From Carposina sasakii (lineage: Eukaryota > Arthropoda > Insecta > Lepidoptera > Carposinidae): DNA of 64,000 nucleotides. This document shows, in pieces, positions 44,396 to 56,166 of this stretch. The stretch spans positions 9,247,115-9,311,114 of the forward strand of contig CP053161.1 in NCBI GenBank assembly GCA_014607495.2, written 5' to 3'. The translations under genes were made by a program, and so were the position numbers. The notes beneath the pieces are model-generated. The model ran no database searches, was not told where the DNA came from, and saw only the letters and a list, made by a program, of their open reading frames with translations. Every line of letters begins with the position of its first letter. The stretch's first letter is position 1.

Positions 44396-45040
44396 TAGTT
44401 TCGGGTTTATATAAAAATATTCGGTATGTAAGTACCTAGTAAAAAAAATCTTCCTTCCCAAAGCTTGTGTGTTATTATTACAGGTAATTTTCAAAGTTAC
44501 CTGTTATGGATGGCTAGCATTTGTATATCTACCCACTCACATTTTGAAAATGTGATGTCTTTTGTTCAAAACCCTCTCAAAATTGTAATAGTAACTATAG
44601 CAATAAATGTAGATGGGCACATCAAAATAGCAAATATGCTTAAAAAATGTCTAAAAGTTAACATAAAATTGTTCAGAATTTGTTATATAGCAAAGTAAAC
44701 CCAATAAAAATGTTTTATTCAACATAAAAACTTTTTCAATTCGTAAAAAGTACGCTCGATCAAAAATAATATGTCGTAAAAAATTTTAGAATTGCCGAAA
44801 AAATGTTTAAACGTACCCACTTCCATTAGCTTCTGCCATACGCAGTGATTTAGTGTTGCCACTCGCTGAGTTATTATCCCTATTTTTTTTAAACCAAGAC
44901 TTTTAATACACCAAATGCCCCGGAAATTTATTGTTATATTGTAGCTTTTATCACTTTAAACTCACGTTTTTTATTTACAAGTCTTTATGGAAATTATATA
45001 GAAGGATAGAAGCGCGATTCATAACCAAAATGGGTCATCA
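44396..45040. other. unannotated AT-rich DNA
   Basis: The 77-codon frame at 44465-44698 has no recognised motif. Confidence 0.4.
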
Positions 45041-45082
45041 CATAACTATTGACAGGTAAGTATCTCTTTCGAAATTCACGGG

Positions 45083-45405
45083 ACTACAGAGTCCCGGTCC
45101 TTTGAGAGGCGTGCATCGGGTCATACCCAAGATGTACTGACCCTGTTAAGAGATTCGAGCTTTAATATGGTGTGAGATGCACGATGCGGATTTGCCTCCC
45201 TTAATTTAAGGCCATGAGGTGGACTTCCTATAAGTGACGCATAAAGATGGTAACGTGGCCCTCTGAACTCGGGTCCGTGGCACCAACAGCTTGGCCCTGT
45301 GCGCTTATCTGTATTATTATTAACTATAGCTCAGTTATGTGGCGTGCCCTGGGGGAGGCCTACGTCCAGTAGTGGACTACAATAGGCTGATAATGATAGC
45401 TATGA
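45083..45405 (+). repeat. GC-rich repeat joined to a LINE/SINE 3' tail
   Basis: A GC-rich segment with GGGACTACAGAGTCCCGGTC (partly palindromic) and CGGGTCCGTGGCACCAACAG is followed at 45330-45405 by TGTGGCGTGCCCTGGGGGAGGCC, TACGTCCAGTAGTGGACT and AATAGGCTGATAATGAT, the tail module of 4800-4915. The GC-rich head may be the body of that element family. Confidence 0.5.
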
Positions 45406-45629
45406 TATACTCAAATATATCTAGGTAATCGCGAAAAGAACTATATAGACATCAACCTCTTATTGCATACAGTACAGTATGCTACTCCGCCGACACCACA
45501 CGGCATAGGTTATTTATATATTTCCCTTAAATATTACATATTTCATAGAAAATAATAGTACAGTGTCTCATAAACTTTACAAGTTTTTCCGTACACCGTT
45601 TTTGTTATCTGTTGTAGGTATATTAGGAA

Positions 45630-45815
45630 AACCGTTGGTCCTGCGCCGGATCTCTCTCCGGTCGTTTCGGCTGTCCGTCCCCTCGGACTATGAGAGTGAC
45701 GGAATAGAGAGTGCATCTATGTTTGCGCACACACTTGTGCACTATAATATCTCCTGCGTATCTGGCTAATCTCCGTAGAGATTATCCGCTTTGGCCGAAA
45801 TACGGTCGGATATCT
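45630..45815 (+). repeat. dispersed repeat (CTCTCCGGTCGTTTCGGCTG family)
   Basis: GCGCCGGATCTCTCTCCGGT, CCGTCCCCTCGGACTATGAGAGTGACGGAAT, TTGTGCACTATAATATCTCC and CCGAAATACGGTCGG. This strikes me as a widespread lepidopteran repeat; only one copy is present here, so no internal comparison is possible. Confidence 0.45.
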
Positions 45816-47530
45816 TATTATTATTATTAGTAAAAGCTACAGGACATAGATATACTCAGTACAACTCTATTTATTTAAATAGATAATCCTGAAAATTCAT
45901 GAGATCATTCAGAGATACAAGTCACGCGTACATCAAGAGGTTACATTCGCATCACGCTTCAGGCAACCTATAAAGCGCTTTATGCTGAAAATTGAAAGTG
46001 ACTTTGGCTGTAAAACGTAGCGCGTGAACCTTTGCGCTCAGGTTATATCAATTTTGGAGTGAAGTACTTTTATGCTTATTGTACAGTATTAGTTGTAAAA
46101 CTTTCGACAGTTGAGATAGAAATGTACAACCGAAGTGAAAAGCTGTCGTTTTTTAAATTGGTTCAAAAATAGGCAAGTTCAAACAAACATAAATACTTTG
46201 CGAAGTTATAGTGGCTTGGCGCTTTTACGTTTACGTAATTTTTTTATATAAATCTTAGAAACTAAAATATTACCAAGTTTATTTAGTTAAATATTTCATT
46301 GGTAAATTTTAGAGAAGCCTAGGTACATACAAGCATAATTAGCTTTAACAATTGCAAAGCGAACTACTGAGTTCTGAGTTGATTCAATCTAAAAGTTGAA
46401 ATAAAAGTTCTAACAGAACAAAACTATCGATTGTCGTATGTAGGTAACTAACCAAATAAATTAAAAACTTCTACGTAGGTAATTGATTAATCGATGAATC
46501 AGTCGTTGTGCTCCAACTGTTCCACATTGCGAGTTAACGAGGCTACACTGCCATTTGTTTTGTTCCAAGTTAGTTGTATAAAATACAAAACTAATGATAC
46601 ATCTTCATACTACTGACTAGACCATGATTTACCTTATTACTGGAGAAGCAGTGGTTAGTAGATTCATGTACTTATATAAACCTTTATTTGGTTTTTAAGA
46701 TAAGTTTCAGGGTGTATAAAAAGGTTTATACTATAGTCTATAGCCATCGCTCCTTCAGCAATGCTTGCCCTCATTTGATTATTTTTCTGGCACTAGTCGG
46801 GAAGCAGTATAAGTCTAGATATATCGCATTTGTATTTCAAATTTGAAATTCTATATAAAAAACAATTAAAGATAACATTTGAGAAATAGTGCGATTTGCT
46901 CAAGATCTCTTACTGCGATTGCCTGTCATATTATATATATTTATCTTATTTTTGATTACGCAGGCGCTATATTACGATGCGTATATAATATGTGTTTTAT
47001 ATAACACTGAAAATGAGTGTTAATTAGTGTATTTTCGCTACAGTTATACGATAAAATTCTGTCACTCTACAGTAGAAAGCAAATAAAAATTCCAACATTA
47101 ATTTTAAAAATCCGCGAAGCCTAGTTTTTATCTGGAATTCCCACGAAGTGCAGGTCTCTAGTGTTGGCTGAAAACATTATTCCAGTAAACGTCAAAGTGA
47201 GAGTTTCTTTGCAAAGTAAACCAAGACAAGTATGGACGTTCTCGTGTGGCCCCAACCGCAAGAGTCGCACCCTATTCGTATGAAAAATAACTAGATACTG
47301 ATATAAATGTAGGATAGAAAGGAACGCAGTGAACGAGTGAGTGAATGGACTGAGTGGAAGGTGAACGAGTGACTGAGGATTCAAACTCTCTTCCAAAAAG
47401 GTGTAGCGGTTGAGCAGAGTAACGTTGTTTTAATGTTGTAAAATGTTTTGGGTATTCTTTATTCCATCCCATATAAATATACCAACCAACGTACTTTAAC
47501 ATAACCTACACATAATATGCTGATTTTCCT
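45816..47530. other. unannotated AT-rich DNA
   Basis: The minus-strand frames at 47121-47396 and 47272-47502 have no motif. No gene supported. Confidence 0.45.
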
Positions 47531-47537
47531 ATGTTTT

Positions 47538-47890
47538 TAACCGACTTCAAAAAGGAGAGGTTATCAATTTTTTTTTATGTGTGTGTTACCTCAGAATTCC
47601 GTCATTTATGAACCGATTTCATTTTTTTTTAAAGTTGGTCATGGTATGTTTCCAAGTTGGTCCCATATTCACCACATCATGATAATGGGATGAAAAGGGC
47701 AATCCTCAAATATTGTAGGCACACGTAGTCTGTTTTCATACTTTTACTGAGCGTTTTGATCACCTACATATAAAACATAACATCTGATGATGGAATCTCT
47801 AAGGAATCTAGGGATCTCCTCAAATATTATAGGCACGAGTAGTCGGTTTTTAGATTTTTATAGAGAATTTTGGTCAGCTACACGCCGCCG
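47538..47890 (+). repeat. dispersed repeat (ACCGACTTCAAAAAGGAG family)
   Basis: Begins TAACCGACTTCAAAAAGGAG AGGTTATCAAT, followed by TCCGTCATTTATGAACCGAT. It contains an internal near-duplication, CTCAAATATTGTAGGCACACGTAGTC and CTCAAATATTATAGGCACGAGTAGTCGG, about 115 bp apart. The opening is typical of a very abundant lepidopteran repeat. Confidence 0.6.
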
Positions 47891-47924
47891 AAAAACAGAT
47901 AGTGGAACTTTTTAGTAACAAAAT

Positions 47925-47990
47925 CCCCCTATGGCAGGGGGAGGCCTAGGTCCAAAGTAGTGGACTGCAATAGGCTTATGAAGATGGAGA
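47925..47990 (+). repeat. LINE/SINE 3'-tail stub
   Basis: GGCAGGGGGAGGCCTAGGTC CAAAGTAGTGGACTGCAATAGGC: tail module only. Confidence 0.6.
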
Positions 47991-48437
47991 TAATAAGATA
48001 ATAAATTAAGTCGTGTAATTATATGTTCCGTTAAGCCGTGTCCTAAGTAAGATGGTTATGGTAAGAGGAAGAGGTAAAATGATTGGGAACAGGGCAGGAA
48101 GAAGGAGTGTAATTATATGTTGCTTATATTGTCAGACGTCAAATTTCGAAGCCTAGTTATTTCTCTCTGTGCCCTTTTGTCATGTGGCCGATTTAATAAT
48201 TTGCTGGCATCTAAATCTGACAATATTATGCCTTCTAAACTTCGTACACGGCATAACGTAACATTTATTTTAGCAAAATTTCACTTTAGTTTTGGCTCAT
48301 AGGGGCGGAAGTCGGTATTTCGTTTAAAAAAAAATATTGTTCCTATATCTATCTCTTGTATCTCTGTAGTCTATTTTACCCTATCACTGTTACTTATTTC
48401 TATTGTAACTTTTAAATAACAGATAGTATATTCTCAG

Positions 48438-48580
48438 GACGGATGACCTGGCAAAGGTCGCGGGCGTCGGTTGGATGCAGGCTGTTTCCGACCGGTGGGA
48501 GTGGAGGTTGTTGGGGAAGGCCCATGTCCAACAGTGGACTTCTCAGGGCTGTAAATGATGGTGATAATGATGATGATATT
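48438..48580 (+). pseudogene. RTE-2 LINE C-terminal end and tail
   Basis: The plus frame reads DDLAKVAGVGWMQAVSDRWE WRLLGKAHVQQWTSQGC and a TAA, the last codons of the RTE-2 RT protein, followed by ATGATGGTGATAATGATGATG. 5'-truncated; no convincing target duplication. Confidence 0.75.
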
Positions 48581-48769
48581 CTACTTTCCTAATGATCTTG
48601 TACGAGTAAATCTAAGTCAAATTTCCACTTACATACTTATTTAGTGGGGACTTATTATTAGCATAGTTCTAAGTTATAGATATTGTTTATATGTTATATA
48701 AATTTCGCTGTTAGTCCTCCTAAAATAACAATAAATAACAATAAATAAATAGTCTATTTTGTTGTTAGC

Positions 48770-49092
48770 ACTATAATAACGTTTTATGACAAACCTCTAC
48801 ACCGTGTTGGGTTTTAGAGGTTCATAATAATTAGTGGTTTACTAATTTACTAATTTCTATAATCCTGAGGATGCCACGGTTGTTGGCGAAACATATGTAG
48901 ATTATTTATCTAGTTTTTGATTTCGGAATAGTGCAATGTATTGTCTTGCATGCTAGGTGCTCGGGTCTGGTTTCTCGTGGCGATTGTAGTTAGTGCAAGT
49001 GCCTGTTTTCGCAGTTATGAGTTATCAGATCCGAGGGTCAGTGGAGGGTGTAGGGCCCGGTGGTGGGCGCACCCATAGTGACTATAATAACG
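48770..49092 (+). mobile_element. Penelope-like element, short 5'-truncated copy with 12-bp target duplication
   Basis: ACTATAATAACG is at 48770-48781 and 49081-49092. The 299-bp insert (48782-49080) matches 59361-59634 over about 275 bp at roughly 97% identity and ends ...GGCGCACCCATAGTG. It contains a hammerhead-like motif but no coding sequence. Confidence 0.88.
48859..48905 (+). ncRNA. hammerhead-ribozyme-like motif (copy 1)
   Basis: In order: stem I strand ATAATC (48859-48864), CTGAGGA core (48865-48871, CUGANGA consensus), a stem II hairpin GCCA/TGGC with loop CGGTTGT, GAAA (48888-48891), a minimal stem III C-ATAT-G, the cleavage triplet GTA ending 48899, and the stem I partner GATTAT (48900-48905). 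One extra U (48872) separates the core from stem II. The type I order matches that known from Penelope-like elements. Confidence 0.68.
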
Positions 49093-50125
49093 ATCGTGTT
49101 TTAGTATCAAACACTTTCGCTTTGTATAAATTATGCGATCTATTTAATTATAAAACCATTTATATAAATACCTAATAGATAATAATAATGTCTTTATTTG
49201 CATTAAATATGGTATATTACAGGTGGTAATATAATGATAATAAAGCACTCTCTCTCTTCACTTGGACCACCTTCGTTGTTTACTTGAAGGCGTTACTTTC
49301 CGCAAAGATTTATTTAGCAGCAGCTATGGCCGCGGTGCACTTACAAATGAGATTTGTTTTCGTATTGTTCATCTTGTGGATTCCAACTTTATTCCTAATG
49401 ATATTAAACTAGAATAAAGAAACCTACAGATTATACAAACATAGGAACTGATTGATGATTGATTTATTAATGTTTATACCTTTAAAAATAAAATAAAAGT
49501 AGAGTTTACTAATGCATGACCACGGAAAAAAATATCCGGCCCCAGGTTATCCATTAGTTTCAATTTAGATAATCAATTTATTGACTGTCAACTTAATTTT
49601 AATTGAGATTTTGGACATACTGTTATTGTTAATGGGCTTTTGAGAAACTGCAATTATCCTGTCATTGTTAATCATCTATCTCTACGTCCAATTATTTTTT
49701 GACGAAAACACTCCGCTTAGACCGAAGTGATGTCCCATCGGATATTTTGGTCCGCACAGAAATAGAGTGGAAATGGGTCATCGTACATTGACACGTGACC
49801 GGCTCTTCTTTTAAACGCTATAGTTAGCTTCATTAAATATTTAATGAAACGGCGAACTATTATTAAACTAATAGCTATTCATGGGTTTTTGATGGGCGAT
49901 TAACTGAGGATTATTATATTATTAAGCCGTGATATTGGATCAGGTTATGATGGTGGGGCTAGCTCGTAATCATAAAGTTGATCAGAGATATACTAGCTCG
50001 TATCATAACGGAACATGCGTCGCGACCGATGTTACGTTAGTGCGTCTCTGATAGGTACGCTCGATGACGCATCATCCGTCAGTTATGAACCGACCCTTAT
50101 ATTGAAGTCACTCGGTTGATGGTGA
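49093..50125. other. unannotated DNA
   Basis: No gene or repeat end recognised. Confidence 0.45.
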
Positions 50126-50129
50126 GTGA

Positions 50130-50320
50130 GAGCGGTATTTACATACATATATACACTCGGCTTTGTTCCCGAAATGGGGTAGCCAGAACTGCTAGATCAC
50201 AAAAAAGATTCTAAAACCACGTTTAGTATAGCGCGGCCAGATATTAAAATATCAGTGCCATGTTGCTATACCTACAGTAGGTACATCGCTTGAGAGAACG
50301 CATCTAATACTCTGATGATG
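50130..50320 (-). repeat. SINE-3 copy
   Basis: ACATACATATATACACTCGG, TTGTTCCCGAAATGGGGTAGCCAGAACTGC, CCACGTTTAGTATAGCGCGGCCAGATATTAAAATATCAGTG, CGCTTGAGAGAACGC: inverse of 36735-36960. Confidence 0.7.
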
Positions 50321-52195
50321 TACCTTCGTCGATATAGGAGTTTTATTTACGAATGTGAAGGCAAATGCTTATCGATTAATTTAGTAAACGGTATATTGTC
50401 GTACATATTACGAACCATTTAAAGGCAAATATCGCAGTATGTAGCATCTAAGTTATTTTGTTTCACTTGACATTACCTATCATACTGACTTTACAATTTG
50501 TACTTTCCTTTCCAACTGTCATATACTTTACCGGAAACGTCCCGCTATACCCTCATTCATTTTGACAAAGATCTAATTCCGTCCCACATTTCCTTTATTA
50601 CGTGATATGGCGAGGCACGAAGAAATATGATATTTTATTTTGCGCTTAACCCCCTCAATGCTGCAAATTCCTGAGAGTAAATGTTATCACACGTGATCGT
50701 TGGGAAACAAGAGCAGTGCATGGATAAATTACATGGAGGAGGCGGTCTAACAATGCGTTGTTCATTGAAAGTACGGTTACCGCTACACTGTAAGGGTAGA
50801 CAGGCTAGACTCCGGTGGGACGAATAGCGGCTGCCGCATAAATTCTATAACATATTTGCCAAGGGTTATCCAAAACCGTTCGGTAGTTTCTGCTTTCTCA
50901 CAAACTTTTACACACAATAATTTTACTTGTGTTAGCTAGAGAAAAACAATAGGCTGCGAACACTAGCAACTTCCGATTGGTTGAGGCACTTTCCTGTTGG
51001 ACGCAGGACGAACAAGATGAAAGGATGGCGTGTGTAGTAGCTATATTTCGATATTAATTAGATATTGAATTATTGATAAATCGATCTTCAATTAAAACAA
51101 GAGGTGTTTTCATAGTAGATAATTGTCAACGCAAGGGTAGACAATTGTGAGAAGAAAATTAAATTGGTTATACTGATCTGCGTAGGCCATAATGGCAGTT
51201 ACAGTTCCACATTGATTTATCACATGTACCTTTTATTCTTCCATTGTGTGGCCGTGTGTTTCTATCTCGTACAATTACGGAGGGTGTATGTACGAGTGTC
51301 GGAAATAACCGCTGAAATGTGGATTATTTTCGTATCAGTGTGTCATAAGTGTGCCGATGTAACAAGGTTACGTTTTCCAGAATTACATTGTTTTGCGCCA
51401 GTTTTCTTCAACATAATGTGCGTTTTTATTAACCGTTTTGGTGATTTATTTATTCAATTTGGTGCTCGTGAACGAAGTTGTAATGGAACTTTTCGAATTT
51501 ATACAATCATTATATTGATTTACACGCAAGTTACGATGGCTCACTTTTCATATTATGATTAGTGTGTATCTTTCAATAACTAACTAAAGCATAGAATTAA
51601 CGCGTTCACAGCGACAGGTAAAACGAATACCTAAAGTACCTAAACACTATACCTACTAAATACTTGTGTTATTCTCCAATAATTACAAATTTAAATGTCT
51701 AATCATATACTTGAATTATCCGAAAACTGAATCGATTCCAATACCTGAGCTAATGTATAGGTAGATACAAAGAGTACTACATATTCGTATTTTGAAAAGT
51801 TGTTCCAAATAGTACACCATTTCAATTTGATTTCTCGCTTCATTGAGAAGGACATGTGTATGTTTGTACCCAATGATACAGTTCGACTGGTCATTGTTTA
51901 TTCATGACATCAGTTTTCCAACCGAACGGATATTATACCCAGATGTAGGTATCTAAGTATACTGTAAGGGAGAACTAGGCAAATATTGAAAACCTGACTT
52001 TAGAATGCAACTCTGGAACGAAAGCACATTCACAATTTTTACAGGAAAATTTAAAAACAATCCAAAATTTCAATTGTATATTCTTTAATACTGAGATTTT
52101 GAGCCTAAATATTTGCAACAAATATTCAATTCCAGCGTAGACATTTTTTAATGGAAAATTGCGGAATCTGCTTACAATTCAAAATAAAAAAAAAT
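50321..52195. other. unannotated DNA
   Basis: A 132-codon open frame at 51164-51562 has no start codon at its 5' edge and no recognised motif. The rest is featureless. It could hide a diverged exon but nothing supports one. Confidence 0.35.
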
Positions 52196-52236
52196 TGTCA
52201 ACACTGTATGTAATGTAACCATTTTTTTAGGTTAGC

Positions 52237-52272
52237 ATTATTGGCCTGGCTGTCGGTTAAGACACCCTGTAT
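52237..52272. repeat. MITE-C-like terminal relic
   Basis: TGGCCTGGCTGTCGGTTAAG ACACCCTGTATA resembles the MITE-C right end. The partner end was not found. Confidence 0.5.
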
Positions 52273-52339
52273 AGATTCCACTAGAAAATTTAATGGTTTC
52301 AACCAAAGTTTATAGACTTCCCACGCTATTGATCTAAAC

Positions 52340-52549
52340 ATATAATAAAATTGTAACGGATCGATGTTTGTGCACGCTAATCTCAGAAACGGCTGGACCG
52401 ATTTCGATGCAGTTTTCAGGAATATATTGTGACAGGTCCCACTTAACATATAGGCTACTTTTTATTCCGGGATTTTTTTTTATCCCGGATATTTCGACAT
52501 TTTGTTTTTTCTGCAGTCCACGCGGACGGAGTCGCGGGCGTTCACTAGT
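52340..52549 (+). mobile_element. Helitron-like element, 5' end eroded
   Basis: TGTGCACGCTAATCTCAGAA ACGGCTGGACCGATTTCGATGCAG, ACTTAACATATAGGCTACTTTTTAT, TTCTGCAGTCCACGCGGACG GAGTCGCGGGCG, TTCA, CTAGT (52545-52549), then T. No TC start was identified. Confidence 0.75.
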
Positions 52550-52550
52550 T

Positions 52551-53030
52551 TACAATAAGAAGTGTTCAATATTAAGTGAAATCCTTAATTTATTTTGCTA
52601 AGAAAGTTGACGAAACTAGAATCTGAAGTTACGTTATGTATGGGTCATGTTCTTCTTAACTTTAATAAAATGAAATAAGATTTAATATTTATTATTTTGA
52701 TTTAAGATTTAGTATTTTGTTGTTATATAAATCTTATAACAACAATTGCTCAAATCTGACACTCTCCGGCAATGTTTCAATGTTGCTTTAATTATGGCTG
52801 ATACCAAACACAACCTTTAGCCATCTATAACGGACAAAATCAAATTAATAACATCGCCCGAACACGGCAAGGCTTTTACTATTGACAGAAGATAGACTGG
52901 GGAACGGTAATTGCGTAGGTTTTATTAACAATTTGGCATTAGGGTACTGCCAGACGAGGATATCAGAGTATCGGTTGCGCCACCAAAGTAAACATAGAAA
53001 TGTCATCGTGATCATATATGTGATATGACT
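52551..53030. other. unannotated DNA
   Basis: No gene or repeat end recognised. Confidence 0.45.
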
Positions 53031-53049
53031 GTTACTCTCAACGAATATA

Positions 53050-53285
53050 AGCTTGAATGACCAGTCCCTGTATTGGCTATCTTTTTTGACAGTTCATAGT
53101 CGTGATCACTCATTGAAACTTATTAAACTAGAAGTGACATGTGTGTGTGTGTGTTGCCAAAATTTTCTACAGATAAGGCATTATGCCACTTCCAGTTGTT
53201 GAGTTTCAATGAAGCGATGATCACTATGAACTGTATACATACATTTCATAGTGATGGTCACTATGAAATGTATGAATAGCCAATA
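53050..53285. repeat. nested inverted repeat (MITE-like)
   Basis: The outer arms are TATTGGCTAT (53071-53080) and ATAGCCAATA (53276-53285). Inside, ACAGTTCATAGTCGTGATCACTCATTGAAAC is inverted as GTTTCAATGAAGCGATGATCACTATGAACTGT. A second hairpin ATACATTTCATAGTGA/TCACTATGAAATGTAT lies at 53239-53273. A (GT)n run sits in the loop. Confidence 0.75.
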
Positions 53286-53289
53286 GGCC

Positions 53290-54070
53290 TACTGGAGATG
53301 TGGTGGACAAGATGTGTCTGGGTATAGACTATACTCTCTGTTTTTTCACGATCATGATGATGATGATAATCCGAACGTAAATCTGACACGACCGGAGAGA
53401 GATCAGGCACTGGATCAACTGCTTTCTGAAAAAAGACTCCAGCAGTTAACAGCCGATTTTATACATGCAGAGTAGAGTATTGTGTCACCAAAGTTTACTG
53501 TCAATAAATGCGTTAAAGTTACGCCGTTAGTTTAATACTGACTACTAGAAATACGAGTAGTACTTATAAATTAGCGTACGGCAAAAGTTAAGCGCAAGAT
53601 TTAACATAGATTTAGTAGTAATTTTTAAATTAGTCTGAGCTTGAATTTCTTACTTTTTTATAACATAGAAAAATATTGTCTAATACTGTCTGAATTTTAA
53701 AGTAGACATTGAAGAAAGGTCATACGTAAAACATGATAGAGGGGTCGGAGAGACTCTTGTACTTATTAGATTGATGCTATTATGTTTGGAGGCTATTCCA
53801 AATGGAAATCAAATTCAATTTTTAAAATCAAATTATATCGTGTCAAAGCTCCCACCCGTAGGTAGGTAATACTAATCAGATGAATGTCTGGGATAGTTAA
53901 GGGATCGAGATCATCCCAAAGGTACATTCAAGAAAGATAAAATAAAAAAAGACCCGGAAGCTTTTTGTAACAGTCTTAAAAGGTTGGCGACCTTTAGAGA
54001 AAGCTTAGTTTGATTGGATTAAGAAGATAACAGTAGCCTAATCTACAGGATACTGCAAAAAAAAACTTAC
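53290..54070. other. unannotated DNA
   Basis: No gene or repeat end recognised. Confidence 0.45.
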
Positions 54071-54074
54071 AGCC

Positions 54075-54195
54075 ACTAGTCTACTGTATTCCCAAGGGAT
54101 AACTAGAACTGCAGGGTAACGATTTAAAAAAACTGTATAAAGTTACTACCTCATCGCCTAGAGGACGCCCCTCTGAGTTTTGTTAGATGCATAGA
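54075..54195 (-). repeat. SINE-3 fragment
   Basis: ATTCCCAAGGGATAACTAGAACTGCAGGGTAACGATT and CATCGCCTAGAGGACGCCCC TCTGAG match the inverted family order. Confidence 0.6.
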
Positions 54196-54199
54196 AAGA

Positions 54200-55795
54200 G
54201 ATGATAGAATTCAATGCTCTTGTGGAGACTCGAATCAGCCCAGAACTAGATGTGTTAGCTGTATATTACGGAATTACTGGTTGCGTAACCATTGGTGTCC
54301 ATATGAGATAGCGCCCTTACGAACCCTTTCGGGCATTCTAGATAATACATGTTATTAGTTATTCAGTAGCCTGTGGATGTGGATATGAGGGTTGGACACT
54401 GATTGATTGTGACAGGATATTGATTTTACAGTACATGACTAGACATCACCCGATAACTACTAATAACTGTTAAAGCAGATGTCTAGATATCGATTTCATA
54501 TTAAGTACATCGACATTATACATGCGATTGCGGGTAGAAAAAAAATAGTACGGTAATGTAGTAATTTTACGAGCGATAAATAAGGTTTGCAAAATTATCG
54601 AAACATTTACCCCATAACTTTTAAACCTAAGCTACCTGCCAGCTATATGTATGTATACTATATGAGTATACTGCCAAGTACTTAAGCAATGATAATTAAA
54701 AATTTCATCTACATTAGAAGTAAACACTCTAAAATTCAGTAGACCAACTCCCAACTCCGAACACTTCATCAGTTGCAAAATGTGTTGAATTATTAAAAGT
54801 TCATTACATTGTAAATGGCGAAATAACTGAATTTAGCCGTGCCAAGTTAGATTACTTACTTAGATGTTAATAGCGATGGAGTCCCTTGTAAAGTGACTTC
54901 TGGGAAATTTATTGATATACAGTGATAGGAAATGGGTTCAGAGACAATTTATTGTTCTGGAACCGGTCTAATACTAATAAATTTATCGGCTTAGTGCTTT
55001 CCTTTTTATTTCCTTGACTCGTAAAGTATTAGTAGGATTTCGTAGAAAAAAAGAATTATGAAAATATAATATATTCTTTTCTTTATACCTTACTGTTAGT
55101 TAGATTTTTGTATTTGTTAAATAAGTAGGTATTTAACAAAATAAAAGTTCGTGTTGTCCATAGAGCCATATTTTGGAATTATTAATTTCCTGACTATTCC
55201 CACAATTTCCTCCACATAGATTGCGACTACTAAAGAAAAGTGTAAGATGGAATCTAAAAAAAACAACAATATTTCAATCCTTTACCTTTTTTTTGATAAT
55301 CCTCATCTTATGTACCAAATTTGTATACCTATACATTATTTTAAACTTACCTTAGCTTGAAGTGCACAACTTACAGAATATAACGTATGTACCAACATAA
55401 TACATAATGTATTATACCTGTCGATAGGATTTCCGTTTCCTAACTACATATTTATTTGAACAAGTGGCAACTTCCCCCTCGGTTCGAAAGTTAAGGGGAA
55501 TCCCCGTGGACAGATAACAAAACGTTATTGTTCCATGTTAAAAACTTCACGTGTGGAAATAGGAAATATACTCGTTTTTTTTTAGTTTGAAAATTTATGG
55601 AAAGCAGCGCTAGAACTTTAGCTATTGAAACAAGTTGGGGGAATATGGAATATGGCTATGAAAAGCGATAAAATAGTAACTTGAATTGAAATAACATTTG
55701 TAAAATTTTTTTTTTTTTTAATGAAACTCATGAAATACCAAATGCTCATGAAATAACAAATAATTATGCATAAACACATGGCTGTATTAAAAAAT
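54200..55795. other. unannotated AT-rich DNA
   Basis: No gene or repeat end recognised. Confidence 0.45.
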
Positions 55796-55799
55796 AATG

Positions 55800-55945
55800 G
55801 GCTAGAGAGACATGCAAGATCGCAAAGGAGATCCTATAGCCACGTTTAGCAGAATGTTAAAAATCTGTGCTAGCTAAGTGCCAGAGAAAACGCCTCTTAA
55901 TTCCTTACTCGACTCTTACGATATGCGACGAGATGCAGCTGATGT
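55800..55945 (-). repeat. SINE-3 copy
   Basis: ATGCAAGATCGCAAAGGAGATCCTATAGCCACGTTTAGCAGAATGTTAAAAATC, AGAGAAAACGCCTCTTAATTCCTTACTCGACTCTTACG, GAGATGCAGCTGATGTAT: inverted family order, well preserved in the middle. Confidence 0.7.
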
Positions 55946-56166
55946 ATAATAGTACTTAAAGCTCCGTTTCAGCACATACAAACTATTGAAATAGGTCAAA
56001 ACGTTACGTAGGTATACAATTTCGTCTAACGAGCTATGAGTATACGTAGTATACATTTTTGAAAAATGTAAATCATAGACTCTTTGCGTAATTTTTAAGG
56101 TATATTTATTCAATATTACCTACTACTCGTCATTTCATACGATTATTTTCACGATTTTTACCAAGC

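Noticed and set aside
51164..51562. 132-codon open frame on the plus strand
   Set aside because: Its 5' edge is not an ATG, there is no recognisable domain, the composition resembles random AT-rich DNA, and no convincing splice or poly-A signals support it.
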